Of a stretch of 64,000 nt of DNA, positions 55,515-64,000 are shown one piece after another (the first letter of the stretch is position 1; each line of letters starts with the position of its first letter). Made by a program: the position numbers and the translations under genes. This stretch comes from Ampullaceana balthica (lineage: Eukaryota > Mollusca > Gastropoda > Lymnaeidae): assembly GCA_944989445.1 (NCBI GenBank), contig CALYLW010000567.1:262541-326540 (forward strand). The letters run 5' to 3'. The notes beneath the pieces are model-generated. The model was not told where the DNA came from. It saw only the letters and a list, made by a program, of their open reading frames with translations, and did not search any database.

Positions 55515-56360
55515 TCTGTCGTGATCCCGCGGAAAAACAAAAGAAAAAATGACCTACTTCCCGTGATGCTATCGAGCTGACATTTTGCACATAGACTTTT
55601 CACACCTAACAATGCATTGTATCAAAATTTCAGATCGATCTAATGTACCGTAATTAAATTAATGAATTTTTAGTTTATCTCTATGTATCTCTATATAACA
55701 TGTAAATTTTTGTGCTAGTCTGGGACGCGGTGGGTATTATATATGAACAACCTTTTTAATATTTTCCTGTCACGCGGTGCGTTGCGTGTTATATTGAACA
55801 TACTTTTTATATGTTCCCGATCTGTAAATGTTTATGCTTGTCTGTCACGCGGTGCGTATTTTATTGAACATAATCAATAATTTTAGTTATATCTTATATA
55901 TTTATGGGATTTAGAGTATAAAACTTGTTTTTTTTTACGGATTGTTTAATTAAATCCCTTAAATTAACTTCGCCGTCTTGTCTCTCTGTCTGTCGTGGTG
56001 TGGAACCACTGAAAAACATAAGTAAAAAATGACCCACTTTCCGTGATCATATGGAGCTGAAATTTTGCACATTATTAGACTTGTGTCAGCTAACAATGCA
56101 TTGTATCAAAATTTCAGATCGATCGAATGTACAGTAATAAATTAATGAGTTTTTAGTGTATCTCTATTTATCTCTTTAGTTGACCTCCACGGGTCACTGA
56201 AAGTTCACACCAGCCCTCGATGACCGCATCCCCGTGTTTTACAGCACGGAGAGTTCAGTCACGTTCAGTCTGTAAATGTTTATGCTAGTCTGTCGCGCGG
56301 TGCGTATTATATTGAACATAATCAATACTTTTACTTATGTCTCAAATATAAGGGATTTAT
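55378..56360. mobile_element. Two tandem copies of the TAAATCCCT-end family
   Basis: 55378-55925 and about 55945-56360, same orientation. Each has AAATCCCT near its start, the CGATCTGAAAT/ATTTCAGATCG block and an AGGGATTTA-like end. The first contains a (CT)n microsatellite at 55416-55518. Confidence 0.65.
55416..55518 (+). repeat. (CT)n microsatellite
   Basis: Interrupted CT run inside the transposon copy. Confidence 0.97.
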
Positions 56361-56410
56361 CATCAAAAACTTTGTTTTTACTGGGTTGTTTAATTTTTTA
56401 TTTAAAATAA

Positions 56411-56722
56411 ACTAGATACATACGCAACTGATTTGCTCATAGACTGTGCAAAGAGAGGGGGGAAAGAACGAACACAAACAGAAGCACGAAGAAATTGGAA
56501 CAACGCGAGTGAACGGTGGAAAAAAGGGGGGGGGGCCGCCGACGAATTTTTTTATCTCCAGACATGCGCACTGCGGCTAGCTACTGTAACCCCCCGCCCC
56601 AAAGCACCATCCTCGCTTGCCAACCATAAACTGTAATTGATCTACTCTAGCATGGGTCATATTCGACATGTTTATTGCTTGCGTCTTGTGCTTGTCATAA
56701 TTTCTGGTGAATTATAAATATA
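56411..56722 (+). mobile_element. SINE-like element, copy C (internally deleted)
   Basis: Starts AACTAGATACATACGCAACT and ends GGTGAATTATAAATATAG. It lacks the middle tRNA-like part present in other copies. Confidence 0.7.
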
Positions 56723-57042
56723 GATAACAAAAACCATGAGTTATTTTGATGTCCTATTGACAGATCTATGAGAATGGGGCTACCAGTACCTGGTCATAGC
56801 AGTGCACTGGTCAAATATGGGATAGCTGTGAGGAGTAGTGAAGAAGAGTAGGGGAGAACGAAGTCAGATTGGCCACAATACATGGAATCTCTGCAGGCTT
56901 TACTGACATTTTTAAGAAATAATTGAGCAAAAATTCATAGCTCTATGTAAAGATGTTTATGTTTCATGGCTCTCTGTAAAGATGTTTATGTTTCATAGCT
57001 CTCTGTAAAGATTTTTATATTTCTCTTTACGTCCCATGGACA

Positions 57043-60000
57043 ATGTTTAGGCCTAATGTACTTCCCACTCCAAGTGCTACCATGTACTTACACTCCCAGT
57101 GCTACCATGTACTTACACTCCCAGTGCTACCATGTACTTACACTCCCAGTGCTACCATGTACTTACTACATCCCAGTGCTACCATGTACTTACAAACTCC
57201 CAGTGCTACCGTGTACTTACACTCCCAGTGCTACCATGTACTTACACTCCCAGTGCTACCATTTACTTGCACTCCCAGTGCTACCATGTACTTACACTCC
57301 CAGTGCTACCATGTACTTACACTCCCAGTGCTACCATGTACTTACACTCCAAGTGCTACCAAGTAGTTACACTCCCAGGGGTACCATGTACTTCCCACTC
57401 TAAGTGCTACCATGTACTTGCACTCCCAGTGCCACCATGTACTTACACTCCCAATGCTACAATGTACTTAAACTCCCAGTGCTACCATGTACTTACACAC
57501 CAAGTGCTACCATGTACTTACACTCCCAGTGCTACCATGTACTTACACTCCCAGTGCTACCATGTACTTACACTCCCAGTGCTACCATGTACTTACACTC
57601 CCAGTGCTACCATGTACTTACACTCCCAGTGCTACCATGTACTTACACTCCCAGTGCTACCATGTACTTACACTCCCAGTGCTACCATGTACTTACACTC
57701 CCAGTGCTACCATGTACTTACACTCCCAGTGCTACCATGTACTTACACTCCCAGTGCTACCATGTACTTACACACCAAGTGCTACCATGTAGTTACACTC
57801 CCAGTGCTACCATGTACTTACACTCCCAGTGCTACCATGTACTTACACTCCCAGTGCTACCATGTACTTACACCCCAAGTGCTACCATGTACTTACACTC
57901 CCAGTGCTACCATGTACTTAAACGCCATGTGCTACCATGTACTTACACTCCCAGTGCTACTATGTACTTACACTCCCAGTGCTAGCATGTACTTACACTC
58001 CCAGTGCTACCATGTACTTACACTCCCAGTGCTACCATGTACTTACACCCCAAGTGCTACCATGTACTTACACTCCCAGTGCTACCATGTACTTAAACGC
58101 CCTGTGCTACCATGTACTTACACTCCCAGTGCTACTATGTACTTACACTCCCAGTGCTACCATGTACTTGCACTCTCAGTGCTACCATGTACTTACACTC
58201 CCAGTGCTACCATGTACTTACACTCCCAGTGCTACCATGTACTTACACTCCCAGTGCTACCATGTACTTACACTCCCAGTGCTACCATGTACTTACACTC
58301 CCAGTGCTAACATGTACTTGCACTCCCAGTGCTACCATGTACTTACACTCCCAGTGCTACCATGTACTTACACTCCCAGTGCTACCATGTACTTACACTC
58401 CCAGTGCTACCATGTATTTACACTCCCAGTGCTACCATGTACTTACACTCCAAGTGCTACCATGTACTTCCAGCTCTAAGTGCTACCATGCACTTGCACT
58501 GCCAGTGCTACCTTGTACTTATACTCCCAGTGCTACCACGTACTTACTTTCCCAGTGCTACAATGTACTTACACTCCCAGTGCTACAATGTACTTACACT
58601 CCCAGTGCTACAATGTACTTAAACTCCCAGTGCTACCGTTTACTTACACTCCCAGTGCTACTATGTACATACACTCCCAGTGCAACCATGTACTTACACT
58701 CCGAGTGCTACCATGTACTTACACTCCCAGTGCTACCATGTACTTATACTCCCAGTGCTACCATGTACTTACAATCCCAGTGCTACCATGTACTAAAACT
58801 CCCAGTGCTACCGTGTACTTACACTCCCAGTGCTACTATGTACTTACACTCCCAGTGCTACCATGTACTTGCACTCCCAGTGCTACCATGTACTTGCACT
58901 CCCAGTGATACCATGTACTTACACTCCCAGTGCTACCATGTACTTACACTCCCAGTGCTACCATGTACTTACACTCCAAGTGCTACCATGTACTTACAAT
59001 CCCAGTGCTACCATGTACTAAAACTCCCAGTGCTATCGTGTACTTACACTCCCAGTGCTACTATGTACTTACACTCCCAGTGCTACCATTTACTTGCACT
59101 CCCAGTGCTACCATGTACTTACACTCCCAGTGCTACCATGTACTTACACTCCCAGTGCTACCATGTACTTACACTCCAAGTGCTACCAAGTAGTTACACT
59201 CCCAGGGGTACCATGTACTTCCCACTCTAAGTGCTACCATGTACTTGCACTCCCAGTGCCACCATGTACTTACACTCCCAATGCTACAATGTACTTAAAC
59301 TCCCAGTGCTACCATGTACTTACACACCAAGTGCTACCATGTACTTACACTCCCAGTGCTACCATGTACTTACACTCCCAGTGCTACCATGTACTTACAC
59401 TCCCAGTGCTACCATGTACTTACACCCCAAGTGCTACCATGTACTTACACTCCCAGTGCTACCATGTACGTAAACGCCATGTGCTACCATGTACTTACAC
59501 TCCCAGTGCTACTATGTACTTACACTCCCAGTGCTAGCATGTACTTACACTCCCAGTGCTACCATGTACTTACACTCCCAGTGCTACCATGTACTTACAC
59601 CCCAAGTGCTACCATGTACTTACACTCCCAGTGCTACCATGTACTTACACTCCCAGTGCTACCATGTACTTACACTCCCAGTGCTACCATGTACTTACAC
59701 TCCCAGTGCTACCATGTACTTACACTCCCAGTGCTAACATGTACTTGCACTCCCAGTGCTACCATGTACTTACACTCCCAGTGCTACCATGTACTTACAC
59801 TCCCAGTGCTACCATGTACTTACACTCCCAGTGCTACCATGTATTTACACTCCCAGTGCTACCATGTACTTACACTCCAAGTGCTACCATGTACTTCCAG
59901 CTCTAAGTGCTACCATGCACTTGCACTGCCAGTGCTACCTTGTACTTATACTCCCAGTGCTACCATGTACTTACACTCCCAGTGCTACAATGTACTTACA

Positions 60001-61275
60001 CTCCCAGTGCTACAATGTACTTACACTCCCAGTCTTACAATGTACTTAAACTCCCAGTGCTACCGTGTACCTACACTCCCAGTGCTACTATGTACTTACA
60101 CTCCCAGTGCAACCATGTACTTACCCTCCGAGTGCTACCATGTACTTACACTCCCAGTGCTACCATGTACTTATACTCCCAGTGCTACCATGTACTTACA
60201 ATCCCAGTGCTACCATGTACTAAAACTCCCAGTGCTACCGTGTACTTACACTCCCAGTGCTACTATGTACTTACACTCCCAGTGCTACCATGTACTTGCA
60301 CTCCCAGTGCTACCATGTACTTGCACTCCCAGTGCAACCATGTACTTACACTCCCAGTGCTACCATGTACTTACACTCCCAGTGCTACCATGTACTTACA
60401 CTCCAAGTGCTACCAAGTACTTACACTCCCAGTGCTACCATGTACTTACACTCCCAGTGCCACCATGTACTTACACTCCCAGTGCTACCATGTACTTACA
60501 CTCCAAGTGCTACCAAGTACTTACACTCCCAGTGCCACCATGTACTTACACTCCCAGTGCTACCATGTACTTACACTCCAAGTGCTACCAAGTACTTACA
60601 CTCCCAGGGGTACCATGTACTTCCCACTCTAAGTGCTACCATGTACTTACACTCCCAGTGCTACCATGTACTTACACTCCAAGTGCTACCAAGTACTTAC
60701 ACTCCCAGGGGTACCATGTACTTCCCACTCTAAGTGCTACCATGTACTTACACTCCCAGTGCTACCATGTACTTGCACTCCCAGTGCTACCATGTACTTA
60801 CACTCCCAATGCTACAATGTACTTAAACTCCCAGTGCTACCATGTACTTACACTCCACGTGCTACCATGTACTTACACTCCCAGTGCTACCATGTACTTT
60901 CCACTCTAAGTGCTACCATGTACTTGCACTCCCAGTGCTACCATGTACTTACACTCCCAGTGCTACCATGTACTGACACTCCCAGTGCTACCATGTACTG
61001 ACACTCCCAGTGCTACCATGTACTTGCACTCACAGTGCTACCATGTACTTACACTCCCAGTGCTACCATGTACTTACACTCCCAGTCCTACCATGTACTT
61101 GCACTCCCAGTGCTACCATGTACTTACACTCCCAGTGCTACCATGTACTTACACTCCCAGTGTTACCATGTACTTATACTCCCAGTGCTACCATGTACTT
61201 ACACTCCCAGTCCTACCATGTACTTGCACTCCCAGTGCTACCATGTACTTACACTCCCAGTGCTACCATGTACTT
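57043..61275 (+). repeat. 25-bp satellite, 4.2 kb, with higher-order duplication
   Basis: About 169 units of CATGTACTTACACTCCCAGT plus GCTAC. Variant strings recur far apart: the AAGTAGTTACACTCCCAGG block at 57361 and 59188 (1827 bp apart), and the CAGCTCTAAGTGCTACCATG block at 58471 and 59898 (1427 bp apart). On the minus strand every unit holds TGTAAGTAC, a consensus-like splice donor. All plus frames are open, reading a 25-residue repeat per three units. Confidence 0.97.
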
Positions 61276-61990
61276 ACTATATTAATACAGGTTGTTTTAC
61301 TGAGAAGGACAAATGCGTCGTCCCCCATTTTCCTTTCTATAACTGTCGGTTGACCACTCGATAAGTGTTTAAAATAGGTCTAACAGAATGAATACTTAAT
61401 ACTTTATTGCGATAATTATTGTTAAAAGTTTGTAAGTTCTTATAATTTAAATTTGCATTAAGTATTTTCTAGATATCCTCAGAACATGATACTTGACTAA
61501 TATCTCAAAGAAATTGTTCCTACTAAATCCCCGGATGAAGGCTGCATCTAGCTCTATGAAGGTCCTTGTATCTAGCTCTATGAAGGTCCTTGTATCTAGC
61601 TCTATGAAGCCCGTTGCTCTCATATGTTCAACTGTCGGGCCATACTTAGACGATTTATTGCCTTAATGTCTTGTATTAGTTGCCCATTATTCATGAGAAC
61701 CATTCAACGATGTTTGAATAATTGACAGCGCTGGAGTGTATTAATGCGACGTTTAATTAGTGCTTCGGTCTGACTTCCTGTTGTCCTGATGTTGCATCAA
61801 CTTGAACCAAGCAACTAATAAATTATATGTTATCCATTACAAAATCTGCAAAACAACACAGAATCCGTATCGAAAGACTTTTGATGTAAAAGTTCAGAGG
61901 AGTACATGTTATAAGATATTATGTTTACTAGATGCTCTTAACACTACAAGACATTTCTTTACTATAGTAAGTCAAGTAACTTTCCCTTTG
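61276..61990. other. Intergenic DNA
   Basis: Only a three-copy 24-bp repeat (TCTAGCTCTATGAAGGTCCT, about 61545-61610) is recognisable. Confidence 0.5.
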
Positions 61991-61999
61991 AAGAACATG

Positions 62000-62430
62000 C
62001 TGTTTATAATAATAATAATAAATCGATAATTTATATAGCGCTGTATCCCAGTAAGGAACTGGGCTCACAGCGCTCTACAAGAAGGTATTAACATACATAT
62101 AAGTAATAAATTAGTATTCAAATCATAACAACCACATTAATTACAATAAATAACACAAAAAAGCTACGTTAGTCATTAAAAGAATTGTTGTTTCAATAAT
62201 TTGTAAAATAAATTTTGAAAAGATGTGTCTTAAGTAAAGTGTTGAAGGACTTGGTTGTTTGAATACTACGGATGTGTAATGGTAGAGAATTCCATTGTTT
62301 GGCTGCACAAAAAGAGAACGACCTTTCGCCAAATGTTTTTGTGCGTGTCTTAGGTACAGAGAGAATGCGCGTGTCTGCAGGAGAGCGTAGCTGACGACTA
62401 GGTGAGTGACGAGTTTAAAATATTATTGAC
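62000..62430. mobile_element. Dispersed repeat with TTATATAGCGCTG motif
   Basis: ATAATTTATATAGCGCTGTA and CTGGGCTCACAGCGCTCTAC form a common invertebrate mid-repetitive signature, followed by a typical GAATTCCATTGTTTGGCTGC block. Family identity is from memory only. Confidence 0.4.
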
Positions 62431-62533
62431 GCAAATGAAGTTACTCAATTCACGTTTCAAAACAATGAGAGCTTCTGAAATCCTAGCTAAAGAAACTCTA
62501 CCCGCACAATTTTGTTTATATTTTAAAATCTAT

Positions 62534-63022
62534 ATATATAATTCACCAAAGCGAGTATGTGCAAACAAGCATGACGAGTGACACTCGCTGGGGTCAACCA
62601 ATGTCTCGAGACCAACAATGGTTCTTGCGCTCACTTGCGTTGTTCCTTCACAGAATAATATGAGATTCGTAGAGAAGTGGTTATCACGTCCGCCTTACAC
62701 GGGGAAGGTCGTCACCCAGCGAAAACATTGTTTATTTAATGTTTAAAAATGTGTGTTTGTACCCGTTCTTTTCCCTTTTTTGACAACATGGCTGACCCTC
62801 GCTAGGGTCAGCCAATCACAGTTAATGGTTGGCAAGCTAGGGTGGTGAAGGGTGGTGGGCAGGTAGATAACCGCTGACCAACAACGCGTCGGTGGTCACA
62901 CGTTCACTCGCGTTGTTTTGATTTCTTCGTGCTGTAGTTTGCGTCCGTTCTTTCCCCACATTCTTTGCACTACCCATGAGCAAGTCTGCGGCGTATGCTA
63001 CGCCGCGGGGCGTATCTAGCCA
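62534..63022 (-). mobile_element. SINE-like element, copy D (best preserved)
   Basis: Reverse copy running from TAGATACGCCCCGCGGCGTA (right) to GAATTATATATATAG (left). At about 62668-62716 the plus strand holds a tRNA-Val(UAC)-like core: GTGGTTATCACGTCCGCCTT then ACACGGGGAAGGTC. The acceptor stem is absent, so it is not a tRNA gene. Confidence 0.8.
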
Positions 63023-63024
63023 CT

Positions 63025-63300
63025 TCTATTACCTTCACCGTCTTGTCTCGCTTTCTGTCGTGGTTGGTCACGCGGGCGGGCGGGCGGAAAAACAAAAGTA
63101 AAATATGACCCACTTTCCCGTGATCCAATCGCGCTGAAATTTTGCACATAGACTTGTGTCACCTAACAATGCATTGTGTCAAAATTTCAGATCGATCAAA
63201 TGTAACGTAATTAAATTAATGAATTTTAAGTTTATCTCTATTTGTTTATCTATCTAGCCGTCTGCTATAGTTAACCTCCAAGGTTCACTGCAGTTCTTAT
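63025..63300. mobile_element. TAAATCCCT-family copy, partial
   Basis: Has ACCTTCACCGTCTTGTCTCG, the GATCCAATCGCGCTGAAATT block and TCAGATCGATCAAATGTA, but no clear terminal end. Directly adjoins SINE copy D. Confidence 0.6.
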
Positions 63301-63365
63301 AGTAAAAATATGATCCGTCGTCGATCTATTTTGTTTTACTATAAGATGTCTCCTGGAGAAATGCT

Positions 63366-64000
63366 ATGAATATAAATAACATCGACACACATCAACTATA
63401 TGTCGACTACAAAACTGCATATGATAGCGTATCTAGGAATTACCTATACAACGCACTACAGGAACTTGGAGTCCCACACAAATTACCACGGCTCATATAT
63501 AGGACAATGGCCAGCTCCAAAAGTAGAGTCAAGGTACAGGGAGATTACTCAAGGGAGTTCACAGTTGACCGCGGCCTCAGACAAGGAGATTCACTTTCAT
63601 GTATGCTATTCAACATCACACCAGAGAAAATCCTTAGAAACATACATGTCAGTTCCAGCGGAACCATAACTTCTTCCAGAGAGGCATACCAGAACAAAGA
63701 TCATCAGGAGCCTTGAATAGCCAACCACTACAGTACCTGGAATACGCACACGATATATCGCTGCTGGGTACAAACCGTAATGACATAATTAAAGCTTTCA
63801 AGGAACTTTAAAATGCCTCTGCCGAAGCTGGTCTTGTTGTAAACGAACCGATAACAAAATATATGATTACGTCACAAAACACCCATGCTGATATTAAAAT
63901 CACCATAAACAAACACAAATTTGAGAGAGTTGCTGCATTCAAGTATCTAGGGGCAACTATAAATGAACACCATGAGATAATTTCGGAGGTGAAAGAAAGG
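63366..64000 (+). pseudogene. Broken non-LTR reverse transcriptase, runs off the right edge
   Basis: Frames read LYVDYKTAYDSVSRNYLYNA, RGLRQGDSLSCMLFNITPEK and, one frame over, LEYAHDISLLGTNRNDIIKA, then AAFKYLGATINEH. The catalytic YADD is YAHD, an in-frame stop follows FKEL, and at least one frameshift lies near 63660. A different clade from the LINE at 52.1 kb (GLRQGD-type motif B). Confidence 0.82.

Noticed and set aside
57099..58310. 403-codon open frame (and many others) across the 25-bp satellite, Cys/Tyr-rich
   Set aside because: All three forward frames are open because the unit has no stop codon in any phase. The frames have no start context or unique sequence, and they read the same repeat.
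62668..62716. Functional tRNA-Val gene
   Set aside because: A/B boxes and anticodon arm are present, but the acceptor stem is missing and the segment recurs inside a dispersed element.

Overview
The window is nuclear DNA of an animal, most likely a mollusc or another lophotrochozoan. The evidence is spliced genes with GT-AG introns, a PTPN23/HD-PTP 3' end, a PPAR-type (NR1C) nuclear receptor, Penelope-like and Jockey/CR1-like retroelements, tRNA-derived SINEs, hAT-type MITEs and a very high load of minisatellites. Most long open frames are stop-free readings of tandem arrays, not genes. Family calls come from protein patterns recognised by eye; no search was run.

Layout. 1-7.3 kb (+): the last five coding exons of PTPN23, giving a 396-residue C-terminal piece with the end of the PTP domain and the tail. 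Two large minisatellites sit on its splice sites. 7.3-18.4 kb: AT-rich intergenic DNA with about eight arrays. 19.0-37.0 kb (-): a complete PPAR-like gene in ten coding exons (515 residues after allowing for one extra T in exon 7). It is convergent with PTPN23, and every intron holds at least one array or boundary duplication. A CpG-richer promoter-like block lies at about 37.4-37.7 kb. 37.7-64 kb: gene-poor DNA made of nested transposons, SINEs, LINE fragments and arrays, ending in a 4.2-kb 25-bp satellite and a broken reverse transcriptase. Two unrecognised exon-like segments (43.3 and 45.3 kb, minus strand) might belong to a further upstream gene or exon.

Main pattern. Several arrays are amplified junctions. 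The PTPN23 arrays repeat a 3' splice site plus exon start (1-1550) and an exon end plus 5' splice site (3251-4456). The PPAR exon-4 array repeats the acceptor plus the first exon codons. A 1.4-kb satellite (47812-49226) repeats the terminal inverted repeat, target-site duplication and flank of a hAT MITE. Another transposon has its own terminal segment amplified seven-fold (17205-17462). Minisatellites here therefore appear to nucleate at functional or insertion boundaries, leaving genes with dozens of decoy splice sites.

Possible regulation. Three arrays multiply transcription-factor motifs around the PPAR gene: nine perfect CLEAR-type E-boxes (GTCACGTGAC) about 6 kb upstream, about ten AGGTCA half-sites in intron 3, and about fourteen AAAGGTCA sites downstream. 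Whether any is used is inference.
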